Shown: positions 1-5,889, counted from the stretch's first letter. The stretch: DNA of 9,337 bases from UBA1038 sp964481445 (GCA_964481445.1 CAYZTQ010000072.1:1-9337); one strand, 5' to 3'. Numbers and translations: made by a program. Notes: generated by a model from the sequence alone, not told the origin.

Positions 1-1412
1 ACGCCCAGGTACTTGAACACCTCGTACAGCGCCTTGCCCACATGCGCGAAGGCCACCGCGCCGTGGTGCGGGTAGCGCTTCTGGATGAGCACATGGCGGT
101 AGAAGCGGCCCATCTCGCGGATGGCGAACACGCCGATGCCGCCGAAGGAGCGGGTGCGCACGTCCAGCACCTCGCCCTCAGCGATGTAGGAGCGCAGCAC
201 GCCCTCGCTGTCGCACTGCAGGCGGAAGAAGGTGATGGGGCTGGCCGCGATGTCGCCTTCCAGCGTGCCGCGGGTGAAATCGGGCTCGCTCCCCGCGGGC
301 TCGAGCAGCCTGTGCTGAATCAGCTGATACTTGACCGCGCGGTCGCTGCACATCTTGCACTCGGGGGTGTTACCGCAGTGGAAGCCCATAAAGGTATCGG
401 TCAGCTTGTAATCCCACTTGCCCCTGATCTCCTCTTCATAGAGGGACCGGGGCACCGAGTTGTTGATATCAAGCAGGGTGACGGCGTCCTGTGAGACGCA
501 GGCGCCGATGTACTCGGACAGCGCGCCGTAGATATCCACCTCGCAGGCGACGGGGATGCCCCGGCTTGCCAGACGGGAGTTGACGTAGCAGGGTACGAAG
601 CCAAACTGGCTGGGGAAGGCCGGCCAGCATTTGTCGGCGAAGGCCACGTACCTGCGCGCGCCCCTGTGGTTTTCGGCCCAGTCGAGCAGGGTCAATTCAA
701 ACTGCGCCAGCTTGCGGTTGAGGTCCGGGTAATAGGCGCCCTCGCCCATCTCTTTGGCCATGTCCGCGCAGACTTCGTCGATGCGCGGGTCGCCTTCGTG
801 CTCTTTGAAGCTGACCAGCAGATCCAGCTCGCTGTTCTCTTCCACCTCGACGCCCAGCTCGTACAGGCCCTTGATGGGGGCGTTGCAGGCGAAGAAATCC
901 TGCGGGCGCGGCCCGAAGGTGATGATCTTGAGGTTTTTGACGCCGATGACGGCTCTTGCTACGGGCACAAACTCCGCGATCATGCGCGCAATCTCGTCCG
1001 CCGTGCCCACCGGGTATTCGGGGATGTAGGCGGGCAGGTGGCGCATGCCCAGGTTGTAGCTGCAGTTGAGCATGCCGCAGTAGGCGTCGCCGCGGCCGTT
1101 GATCAGGTCGCCGTCGCCCTCGGCCGCCGACACGAACATGCAGGGGCCTTCAAAATATTTCGCGATCAGGGTTTCGGGGGTCTCGGGGCCGAAGTTGCCA
1201 AGGAACACGACCAGCGCGTTGCATTCCGCCGCCTTGACATCCTCCACGGCGCGCAGCATGTCCTTCTCGTTTTCCACCGTCACCCTGCACTCGTACAGCC
1301 CCTCGCCGTACAGCTTGCGGATGGCGGCGCGGCGCGATTCTGACAGCGCGATGGGGAAGCAGTCGCGGCTGACGGCAATCAGCCCCAGTTTGACATCAGG
1401 TATGTTTTTCAT
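1..1412 (-). CDS. L-fucose/L-arabinose isomerase family protein, C-terminus cut off by window edge
   Basis: An aldose-ketose isomerase, cytosolic and metal dependent if it acts like its family. I translated the minus strand from the ATG at 1412-1410 without a stop to the window edge, giving 470 residues that start MKNIPDVKLGLIAVSRDCFP. An AAGGAG site at 1424-1419 sits 6 bases before the ATG. Family-like features are the N-terminal Rossmann-type half with LVVFLGNFGPETPE (residues 68-80), the acidic pair E291 (ACEVD) and D315 (LLDINN) matching the FucI/AraA metal-binding acids, and H449/H450 in PHHGAVAF near the end, the likely third ligand. The length suggests only a short C-terminal piece is missing. 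It is the third gene of the kinase/DUF4867 operon. The sugar (xylose, arabinose, fucose or another) cannot be told; the xylulokinase-like neighbour favours a pentose. Confidence 0.88.
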   Translation of the reverse strand, partial: MKNIPDVKLGLIAVSRDCFPIALSESRRAAIRKLYGEGLYECRVTVENEKDMLRAVEDVKAAECNALVVFLGNFGPETPETLIAKYFEGPCMFVSAAEGDGDLINGRGDAYCGMLNCSYNLGMRHLPAYIPEYPVGTADEIARMIAEFVPVARAVIGVKNLKIITFGPRPQDFFACNAPIKGLYELGVEVEENSELDLLVSFKEHEGDPRIDEVCADMAKEMGEGAYYPDLNRKLAQFELTLLDWAENHRGARRYVAFADKCWPAFPSQFGFVPCYVNSRLASRGIPVACEVDIYGALSEYIGACVSQDAVTLLDINNSVPRSLYEEEIRGKWDYKLTDTFMGFHCGNTPECKMCSDRAVKYQLIQHRLLEPAGSEPDFTRGTLEGDIAASPITFFRLQCDSEGVLRSYIAEGEVLDVRTRSFGGIGVFAIREMGRFYRHVLIQKRYPHHGAVAFAHVGKALYEVFKYLG

Positions 1413-1426
1413 GGCGTTCTCCTTAT

Positions 1427-2059
1427 TTATAGTAAAGCTTTAATATCCAGATTGTCGCCGGAAAGGCCAACAAAGGCGCCCTGCGCCGCCTCGGCGGATT
1501 CGGGGTGGGCGATCAGCCACTTGTTGCGCGCCCAGAGCAGCGCGTCCATGGGGTCGGGCGCGTCCTTCTTTTCATAGGGGGTGTTGGTGCCGTCGGGCAG
1601 CGCGACCAGCACGCGGAAGCCCCTGTCTGCGTCGGCGTGGCAGGGGGCGTAGTGCAGCGTGGTGGCGTAGACCTCGATCAGGGTGCACCTGGGCACGCGG
1701 AAGGCTTTGACCTTCGCCGTGTCGAGCCTGCCCTCCTCCAGCTCTTCCTGCCGGGCGAGCAGCAGGATAAAATCCTCCGTGCCGAGGTTGAACTCGCTGT
1801 CCCGGTGATACTCCAGGCAGTTGAGCTTCGTGTTGTGGCCGCTGCACCAGCCCAGCTCAAAGGGCAGGCCGCCGAAGAGCCAGCCGCCGATCTGCCCGGC
1901 GTTCTCGGCCTCGTGCAGGGCCTGCACCCGGGGCACATAGCCCACGCCCTCCGGCAGAGGCTGGGCCGCGAGGGCCTTCAGCAGCCCCTCGACAGGATAG
2001 CCCCGCAGCACGCGGCCATAGGGCTTGAAGGACGGGTCGAAGACCGATTCAATGCGCAT
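1427..2059 (-). CDS. DUF4867-like family protein, cupin-like, function unknown
   Basis: A 210-residue protein that I recognise from memory as the DUF4867 type seen beside sugar isomerase and kinase genes in Clostridia; its activity is unknown to me. I start it at the ATG at 2059 (MRIESVFDPS), because AGGAG at 2070-2066 lies 6 bases upstream. A longer reading from 2074 would begin on that ribosome binding site. Conserved-looking features are GHNTKLNCLEYHRDSEFNLG (residues 74-93), YATTLHYAPCHAD (131-143) and NKWLIAHPES (179-188). The clustered H75, E83, H85, E88 and H136 resemble the metal ligands of cupin-fold proteins, which would fit a sugar or sugar-phosphate isomerase, epimerase or mutarotase-like role; this is inference. 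The start overlaps the kinase stop by 11 bases, which suggests translational coupling. There is no signal peptide or membrane segment. Confidence 0.82.
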   Translation of the reverse strand: MRIESVFDPSFKPYGRVLRGYPVEGLLKALAAQPLPEGVGYVPRVQALHEAENAGQIGGWLFGGLPFELGWCSGHNTKLNCLEYHRDSEFNLGTEDFILLLARQEELEEGRLDTAKVKAFRVPRCTLIEVYATTLHYAPCHADADRGFRVLVALPDGTNTPYEKKDAPDPMDALLWARNKWLIAHPESAEAAQGAFVGLSGDNLDIKALL

Positions 2060-3596
2060 TTGCTTCTCCTTCATCGAGCGTGGACAGCTTCTTGTACGCG
2101 CCCTTCAAAAGGGGGTAGAGGCTGACATACAGCTCGTAGAACTTCTCATACTCGGCGTGCTTTTCATGATCCGGCGTCAGGGGCTCGTTTTCCCTGACGA
2201 GGCTGCGGCAGGCGGAGGGGATATCGCTGTACACACCCGCGGCCACGCCGGCCAGTATGGCCGCGCCGAGGGCCGGCCCCTCGTCGTTGTGCACGGTCTT
2301 GACCGGCATCTCGTAGACGTCGGCCATCATCTGCCGCCAGAAGGGGCTCTTGGCCCCGCCGCCGCAGGCGAGCATGGCCTTTGGCACTACGTTCATGCCG
2401 CGCAGGATATCGAGGTTCTGCCGCTGGGAGTACATGACGCCCTCCATGACGGCGCGCAGAAGGTCGCGCCTTGTGTGCATGCCGCTCAGGCCGATGAAGG
2501 CGCCGCGCGCGTTGGCGTCCAGCAGCGGGCTGCGCTCGCCCATCAGGTAGGGCAGGAAGATCAGCCGGTTCGCGCCAATGGGGCTCTTCTCGGCCTGCTG
2601 GTTCATCAATACATAGGGGTCCAAGTCCATCTGGGCGGCCGTCTGCATTTCCGCGGCGCAGAACTGGTCGCGGAACCATTTGAGGCTGAAGCCCGCCGAC
2701 AGCGAGGCGCTCATGTTGGTGTAGCAGCCCGGCACCGCCGCGCAGAAGGTGTGTACGCGGCCCTGCGGGTCGATCTGCACCTTATTGGAATGGGCGAAGA
2801 CCACGCCGCTGGTGCCGATGGTGGTGAAGGCGCGCCCCTCTTCCACCACGCCCAGGCCCACGGCGGCGGCCATGTTGTCGCCCGCGCCGCCCGCGACCGG
2901 CATGCCCTCTGAAAGCCCCGTCTGCTCTGCCGCTTCTTTGGTGATGCGGCCCGCGACGGCGCTGCTCTCGACAAGCTGTGGCAGCAGGGCCATGTCAAGG
3001 CCCAGCTTTTCCATAATTTCTTCGGACCATTTGCGGGCCGGCACATCCAGCAGGTTGGTGCCGGAGGCATCCGAGATATCCTGCGCGAACACGCCCGTCA
3101 GCTTGAAGCGCACATAGTCCTTGGGCAGCAGGATGTAGCGGGCCTTTTTGAAAAGCTCCGGCTCATGCCGCCTGACCCACAGCACCTTGCCCGCGGTAAA
3201 ACCGGTGAGGGCGGGGTTGGCGCTCAGCTGAATCAGCCGCTCCCTGCCCACCAGCTCGGTGATCTCTTCACACTCTCTCTGCGTGCGGCCGTCGCACCAG
3301 ATGATGGAGCGGCGCAGCGGCCTTCCCTCGCCGTCTGTCAGTACCAGGCCGTGCATCTGGCCGCTGATGCCAAGGCCCCTGACATCCTTTGGATCGACGC
3401 CGCTTTTTTCAAGCACCGCCCTGATGGTATCCCGCGCGGCGTTCCACCAGTCATCCGCCTCCTGCTCCGCCCAGCCGTTGCGGGGCTGGTAGAGCGGGTA
3501 CTCGATGGCGGCGGAAGCGGCCGGCCTGCCCTTTTCGTCAAACAGTACGGTTTTGGTCGCCGAAGTGCCCAAATCAACGCCAAGAAGGAAATTCAT
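2049..3596 (-). CDS. xylB: Xylulokinase-type FGGY carbohydrate kinase
   Basis: A 515-residue cytosolic ATP-dependent sugar kinase of the FGGY family, closest in appearance to D-xylulokinase (D-xylulose to D-xylulose 5-phosphate), and of normal full length. The N-terminal phosphate-binding motif is GVDLGTSATKTVLFD (residues 6-20, with D8). ISGQMHG (77-83) is the xylulokinase substrate-side motif. D240 in GGAGDN is the expected catalytic base. GERSP is at 353-357 and the second FGGY signature GGGAKSPFWRQMMAD at 412-426. AGGAG at 3608-3604 lies 7 bases before the ATG. It is the first gene of an operon with the DUF4867-like gene, which it overlaps by 11 bases, and the isomerase. Kinases for L-ribulose, L-fuculose or D-ribulose belong to the same superfamily; the QMHG motif makes a xylulose-like ketose the best guess. 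The exact substrate is not proven. Confidence 0.9.
   Translation of the reverse strand: MNFLLGVDLGTSATKTVLFDEKGRPAASAAIEYPLYQPRNGWAEQEADDWWNAARDTIRAVLEKSGVDPKDVRGLGISGQMHGLVLTDGEGRPLRRSIIWCDGRTQRECEEITELVGRERLIQLSANPALTGFTAGKVLWVRRHEPELFKKARYILLPKDYVRFKLTGVFAQDISDASGTNLLDVPARKWSEEIMEKLGLDMALLPQLVESSAVAGRITKEAAEQTGLSEGMPVAGGAGDNMAAAVGLGVVEEGRAFTTIGTSGVVFAHSNKVQIDPQGRVHTFCAAVPGCYTNMSASLSAGFSLKWFRDQFCAAEMQTAAQMDLDPYVLMNQQAEKSPIGANRLIFLPYLMGERSPLLDANARGAFIGLSGMHTRRDLLRAVMEGVMYSQRQNLDILRGMNVVPKAMLACGGGAKSPFWRQMMADVYEMPVKTVHNDEGPALGAAILAGVAAGVYSDIPSACRSLVRENEPLTPDHEKHAEYEKFYELYVSLYPLLKGAYKKLSTLDEGEANAH
2066..2070 (-). promoter_or_regulatory. Ribosome binding site fixing the DUF4867-like gene start
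   Basis: AGGAG on the minus strand, inside the last codons of the kinase gene, lies 6 bases before the ATG at 2059. It overlaps the codons following the alternative ATG at 2074, so 2059 is preferred as the start. Confidence 0.7.
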
Positions 3597-3603
3597 GCTG
3601 TTT

Positions 3604-3608
3604 CTCCT
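3604..3608 (-). promoter_or_regulatory. Kinase gene ribosome binding site
   Basis: AGGAG on the minus strand lies 7 bases before the kinase ATG at 3596. It follows an AT-rich stretch TATAAATAAG (3624-3615) that recurs before the isomerase gene. Confidence 0.75.
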
Positions 3609-3628
3609 TTGTTGCTTATTTATACCTC

Positions 3629-3643
3629 AAAGGCATCGCCTTT
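3629..3643. promoter_or_regulatory. 15-bp palindrome before the kinase gene, possible operator
   Basis: Perfect 6-base arms AAAGGC (3629-3634) and GCCTTT (3638-3643) flank three centre bases, 21 bases upstream of the ribosome binding site. It could be an operator for a dimeric repressor or a small RNA hairpin. It does not fit the catabolite-control consensus I know. Function is inferred from symmetry and position only. Confidence 0.35.
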
Positions 3644-3644
3644 T

Positions 3645-3669
3645 CCCGCCGGCGAAGGGGCCGGGCGGG
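3645..3669 (-). other. GC-rich hairpin in the sugar operon leader
   Basis: CCCGCCGGC (3645-3653) pairs with GCCGGGCGGG (3660-3669) around a 6-base loop, with a single bulged base. It lies directly next to the 3629-3643 palindrome. It would fold stably in the leader RNA but has no T-run after it, so it is not a terminator. Confidence 0.45.
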
Positions 3670-3711
3670 GGCTCGATATCGCGGTGAGCGTCCGGATCAT
3701 CTTTCCAGAAT

Positions 3712-3739
3712 ACAATAGCACTTCCGCCGGGATTTTCAA
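3712..3739 (-). promoter_or_regulatory. Candidate proximal promoter of the sugar operon
   Basis: On the minus strand TTGAAA (3739-3734, 5 of 6 matches to the -35 consensus) is followed after 16 bases by TATTGT (3717-3712, 4 of 6). Transcription from it would skip the upstream attenuator-like structure and give a leader of roughly 110 bases. It is an alternative to the distal promoter; I cannot say which is used. Confidence 0.4.
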
Positions 3740-3783
3740 AGCGCCGCGCGCTGACGCGGCCCTGGGCGCGCCCCGGGGCAGAC

Positions 3784-3840
3784 AAAATAAAAACAGGGCG
3801 GGGCAGCCAGCCTGCCCCCGCGGTGATAAAATAAGGGCAG
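3784..3840 (-). promoter_or_regulatory. Possible transcription attenuator in the sugar operon leader
   Basis: On the minus strand GGGGCAG (3818-3812) and CTGCCCC (3806-3800) form a perfect 7-bp hairpin with a 5-base loop. A T-rich tract, TTTTTATTTT (3793-3784), follows after 6 bases, so it is terminator-like though the gap is longer than usual. Just upstream CTGCCC (3840-3835) is a second copy of the 3' arm and could pair with the same GGGCAG, preventing the hairpin. Two exclusive folds of this kind are the hallmark of attenuation. In such GC-rich DNA the pairing could be chance, and no known riboswitch class is recognised. Confidence 0.4.
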
Positions 3841-3865
3841 CCGCGCCGCCTGAACCTTCAGCATC

Positions 3866-3894
3866 AGTATAGCCGGGCGGGGGAGGGCTGACCA
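3866..3894 (-). promoter_or_regulatory. Candidate distal promoter of the sugar operon
   Basis: TATACT (3871-3866) is a good -10 box on the minus strand, with 5 of 6 consensus matches. A weak -35, TGGTCA (3894-3889), lies 17 bases upstream. A better -35 sequence, TTGACT (3899-3894), is 22 bases away, too far for normal spacing. A weak -35 suits an activator-dependent promoter, which would fit the neighbouring AraC-type regulator. Transcription would begin near 3859, just past the regulator gene's terminator. Confidence 0.45.
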
Positions 3895-3918
3895 GTCAAA
3901 ACAGCCCCAACAGCAGAC

Positions 3919-3959
3919 AAAAATATCCCTCTTTCAGCCGCTTTCGGCCAAAGAGGGAT
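3919..3959 (-). terminator. Rho-independent terminator of the AraC-family gene
   Basis: A perfect 10-bp stem is formed by bases 3925-3934 and 3950-3959 (AAAGAGGGAT on one arm). An inner 4-bp extension, GCCG/CGGC, surrounds a CTTT loop. On the minus strand it is followed by ATTTTTG (five T at 3923-3919). It begins 29 bases after the regulator stop codon and separates the regulator from the sugar operon. Confidence 0.9.
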
Positions 3960-3988
3960 GCGGGAAGCGGTGGAGAAGAGGCCCGAAT

Positions 3989-4804
3989 CTACAGGCGCTG
4001 CAGCTCGGGGCGGGCGCGGTACAGGGTGGGTGTGGTGCCGCAGATCTCCTTAAACGCGCGGTTAAAGGTCTTCTGGTTGTTGTAGCCGCAGTTAAAGCAG
4101 ATATCGGTCACCGGCAGGTCCGAGCTTTTCAGCAGGCTCTGGGCATAACTTATCCTCAGCGCGTTGATGTAGGAGCGGAAATTCAGCTTCAGCTGGCTTG
4201 AAAAAATATGCGACAGGTAGATGCTGGAGATGCTCAGGGCGGCGGCCACCGAATCCAGCGTCAGAGGCTCCGCGAAATGCTCGGAAACGTAGTCGATGAC
4301 CTCAAGCAGGGTGCTGCCCAGCTGGGCCCTGGGGCCGCTGCTTCTGTCCTGCAAATCGAGGCGGCCCATAATATAGGATAGAATGATGTGCAGGTAGCCC
4401 TTGACGGCCAGCTCGCGCCCCTCGCCCATGCCGGTCGAGTACAGGCGGATGATCAGCTCCTTCAAATCCTGAAACTCGCCTTCGCCAAGGCGCAGCAGCG
4501 GGTGCAGGGGCAGCTGCGACAGAAAGGTGTGGGTCAGGTCGCCGATCACCTCGGGCGACAAGATCATCAGCGGGGCATGCACGGGCCCCTCGCCCCGCTC
4601 GCGCAGGCTGTGCACGAGGTTTGGGAAGGTGATGGTGAGGTCGCCCGGCCGGGCGAGGCAGGTTTCCCCGTTGATCTCCACTTCCTGCTCGCCCTCAAAC
4701 ACCACCATCAGCTCGACCTGCGGGTGGATGTGCACGGGGAAAGTGCGTTCCGTCACCATTTTCAGCTGCACGGGCAGCACGTTCTGTTCGTAAAAGGGCT
4801 TCAT
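3989..4804 (-). CDS. AraC-family transcriptional regulator with N-terminal cupin domain
   Basis: A 271-residue DNA-binding regulator. Residues 20-85 form an AraC-type cupin sensor, with HIHPQVELMVVFEG at 25-38 and RPGDLTITFPNLVHSL at 52-67. The C-terminal AraC/XylS domain has two helix-turn-helix units, at about 181-205 (LTLDSVAAALSISSIYLSHI) and 231-263, including the signature FNCGYNNQKTFNRAFKEICG. I start it at 4804 (MKPFYEQ), with AGGAG 10 bases upstream, because the first ATG of the longer ORF at 4852 lies between the -35 and -10 boxes of its own promoter. It precedes the sugar operon in the same orientation and diverges from the reductase/ligase operon. By family habit it would sense a sugar or other small molecule and activate a neighbour; the target is inferred, with the sugar operon favoured by its weak -35 box. 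Confidence 0.9.
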   Translation of the reverse strand: MKPFYEQNVLPVQLKMVTERTFPVHIHPQVELMVVFEGEQEVEINGETCLARPGDLTITFPNLVHSLRERGEGPVHAPLMILSPEVIGDLTHTFLSQLPLHPLLRLGEGEFQDLKELIIRLYSTGMGEGRELAVKGYLHIILSYIMGRLDLQDRSSGPRAQLGSTLLEVIDYVSEHFAEPLTLDSVAAALSISSIYLSHIFSSQLKLNFRSYINALRISYAQSLLKSSDLPVTDICFNCGYNNQKTFNRAFKEICGTTPTLYRARPELQRL

Positions 4805-4834
4805 GGCCTTTGCTCTCCTGCCTTTTTCAATCAA

Positions 4835-4863
4835 AGAATAGAAGAAAGCCATCCCCCTGTCAA
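4835..4863 (-). promoter_or_regulatory. Promoter of the AraC-family gene
   Basis: A perfect -35 box TTGACA (4863-4858) is followed after exactly 17 bases by TATTCT (4840-4835, 4 of 6 matches to the -10 consensus). Transcription would start near 4828, giving a leader of about 25 bases that holds the AGGAG site before the ATG at 4804. This excludes the ATG at 4852 as the start. Confidence 0.65.
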
Positions 4864-4866
4864 CAG

Positions 4867-4881
4867 CCGCGCGGGGCGCGG
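4867..4881. promoter_or_regulatory. 15-bp GC palindrome beside the regulator promoter, possible operator
   Basis: Perfect arms CCGCGC (4867-4872) and GCGCGG (4876-4881) around three bases lie 3 bases upstream of the regulator -35 box, in the divergent control region. The position would suit autoregulation. The GC-only sequence makes chance occurrence more likely. Confidence 0.2.
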
Positions 4882-4895
4882 CGGAAGGTATGAAT

Positions 4896-4955
4896 ATGAA
4901 GGAACTGAATGACTATCACAGCCGGCTGGCGCTTTCTTACACGGATTTCATTTGA
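4896..4955 (+). other. Possible 19-residue micro-ORF in the divergent region
   Basis: An ATG at 4896, with GGAAGG (4883-4888) 7 bases before it, opens a frame MKELNDYHSRLALSYTDFI closed by TGA at 4955. An in-frame ATG at 4890 would add two residues. The composition (Y, N, D, H, F) looks more protein-like than the surrounding shadow frames. I see no promoter for it, and it lies upstream of the reductase promoter, so it is probably not in that transcript. It may be a gene remnant or chance. Confidence 0.15.
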
Positions 4956-4972
4956 ACCTCAAAGCGAAATGA

Positions 4973-5001
4973 TTGCAAAATTGAACAAAGTGGTCTATTA
5001 T
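4973..5001 (+). promoter_or_regulatory. Promoter of the reductase and oxoamine synthase operon
   Basis: TTGCAA (4973-4978, 4 of 6) and TATTAT (4996-5001, 5 of 6) are spaced by 17 bases in a markedly AT-rich island. Transcription would begin near 5008, about 24 bases before the GTG start at 5032. Repeats of TTGAAC (4951-4956, 4981-4986) and the near-inverted GTTCGA (5002-5007) overlap it and may be regulator sites. Confidence 0.6.
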
Positions 5002-5018
5002 GTTCGATAATCTGGCCG

Positions 5019-5023
5019 GGAGG
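5019..5023 (+). promoter_or_regulatory. Ribosome binding site supporting a GTG start
   Basis: GGAGG lies 8 bases before GTG at 5032. It supports the GTG start, which puts the first beta strand and TGASSGLG motif of the reductase directly at the N-terminus, as usual for this family. Confidence 0.7.
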
Positions 5024-5031
5024 GGTGGAAA

Positions 5032-5844
5032 GTGGCGGTAATCTGGGTAACGGGCGCGTCCAGCGGGCTGGGTTTTTATACCGCGCGGGCGCTTCTTGAG
5101 GCCGGATGGCAGGTGGTGGGCGGCGCGCGCAGCTTTGCCGCGGGCGAGAAGGAAGGCCTGTACTGCCTGCCCCTTGACGTGACGGATGATGAGAGCGTCG
5201 CGCGCTTTGTCCGGGAGGCGGTTTCCCTCTTCGGCCCGCCGGACGCGCTGGTCAACGCCGCGGGGGTGCTGTGCATCGGCGCCTGTGAGGATTACAGCGA
5301 TGAGGAGCTGCGGCGGGTGATGGAGGTCAATTTCTTCGGCATGACCCGCATGGTGAAGGCCGCCGTGCCCCTGATGCGAAAGGCCGGCAGGGGGCGCGTC
5401 GTCAACTTCTCCTCCATCAACGGCCTGATGGCGGTGCCCTTTGAGGGGGCCTACACGGCCAGCAAGCACGCCATCGAGGGCTACAGCGAGGCGCTGCAGA
5501 TGGAGCTTGCACCCTTTGGCATCGAGGTGATGCTGGTGGAGCCGGGCGACCACCGGGGCGGCTCTCAGAAATACCGCCCGCTCAGTGCAGCGTGCAGCCC
5601 CTGCCACGAAGCAAACAGGCAGAGCGCGGCGAACAGGATCGCGCGCGACGAGGCCGCGGGCGCTTACCCCGAAAGGCTCGGCAGGCGGGTGGCGCAGGCG
5701 CTCAAAGGCGCCCGGCTGCCCCTGCGCCTGCGGGTGGCGCAGCTGCCCCAGCACGGCGCTGTGCTGCTGCACGATTTGCTGCCGGGCAGGATGTTTCTCT
5801 CCCTGCTGCGGCGCTACTATGGCGTGAGAAAGCCAAACCCCTGA
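5032..5844 (+). CDS. Short-chain dehydrogenase/reductase, probable 3-keto lipid reductase
   Basis: A 270-residue classical SDR of complete length. It has the cofactor motif TGASSGLG (residues 7-14), R33 after the second strand (suggesting NADPH), LDV at 48-50, NAAG at 75-78, N100, S128 and the catalytic YTASK (Y141, K145). After these comes VEPGDHRGGSQKYR (169-182). The C-terminal helix region LLHDLLPGRMFLSLLRRYYG (245-264) is hydrophobic and basic and may touch membrane or lipid substrate. It is first in an operon 45 bases ahead of the ligase-ACP-oxoamine synthase gene. The context suggests it reduces the 3-keto group of the oxoamine product, as 3-ketosphinganine reductases, which are also SDRs, do in sphingolipid synthesis. 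SDR family membership is secure; the substrate is inference. Confidence 0.85.
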   Translation: MAVIWVTGASSGLGFYTARALLEAGWQVVGGARSFAAGEKEGLYCLPLDVTDDESVARFVREAVSLFGPPDALVNAAGVLCIGACEDYSDEELRRVMEVNFFGMTRMVKAAVPLMRKAGRGRVVNFSSINGLMAVPFEGAYTASKHAIEGYSEALQMELAPFGIEVMLVEPGDHRGGSQKYRPLSAACSPCHEANRQSAANRIARDEAAGAYPERLGRRVAQALKGARLPLRLRVAQLPQHGAVLLHDLLPGRMFLSLLRRYYGVRKPNP

Positions 5845-5846
5845 TG

Positions 5847-5862
5847 CGCGGAAGGTTCCGCG
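5847..5862 (+). other. Intercistronic hairpin between reductase and fusion gene
   Basis: CGCGGAA (5847-5853) and TTCCGCG (5856-5862) make a perfect interrupted palindrome just after the reductase stop and 14 bases before the AGGAGG site of the next gene. No T-run follows, so it is not a full terminator. It could protect or divide the mRNA, or modulate the downstream translation rate. Confidence 0.4.
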
Positions 5863-5889
5863 TTGAATTGTGCGTGAGGAGGGCTGAAA

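Larger units (their letters stand above)
3597..3988. other. 392-base intergenic and leader region before the sugar operon
   Basis: No protein gene is supported here; the plus-strand reading frame across it is a shadow of the kinase continued into non-coding sequence. Read on the minus strand it holds, in order: the regulator gene's terminator (3959-3919), a candidate promoter (3894-3866), a terminator/antiterminator-like structure (3840-3784), a second candidate promoter (3739-3712), a GC hairpin (3669-3645), a short palindrome (3643-3629) and the kinase ribosome binding site (3608-3604). The separate entries give details. Confidence 0.7.

Noticed and set aside
42..1343. Plus-strand frames of 150 and 225 codons opposite the isomerase
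   Set aside because: They are shadows of the isomerase, which reads uninterrupted from 1412 to the window edge with family motifs.
2025..2912. 295-codon plus-strand open frame antisense to the kinase
   Set aside because: It is opposite a full-length FGGY kinase with all its motifs, and its composition is typical of a shadow frame.
3629..3643. Catabolite-control (CcpA cre) site
   Set aside because: The palindrome AAAGGC/GCCTTT does not match the cre consensus with its TG and CA ends.
3165..3872. 235-codon plus-strand open frame running from the kinase antisense into the intergenic region
   Set aside because: The first half mirrors the kinase and the second half is low-complexity GC-rich leader sequence; there is no motif or convincing start site.
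3894..3899. TTGACT as the -35 box for TATACT at 3866-3871
   Set aside because: The 22-base spacing is outside the normal range for sigma-A promoters; the weaker TGGTCA at 17 bases was used instead.
5520..5844. Frameshift in the reductase C-terminal part
   Set aside because: The stretch after VEPGD looks less typical at first, but the frame continues to a natural stop with a plausible C-terminal helix and normal length, so no break is needed.
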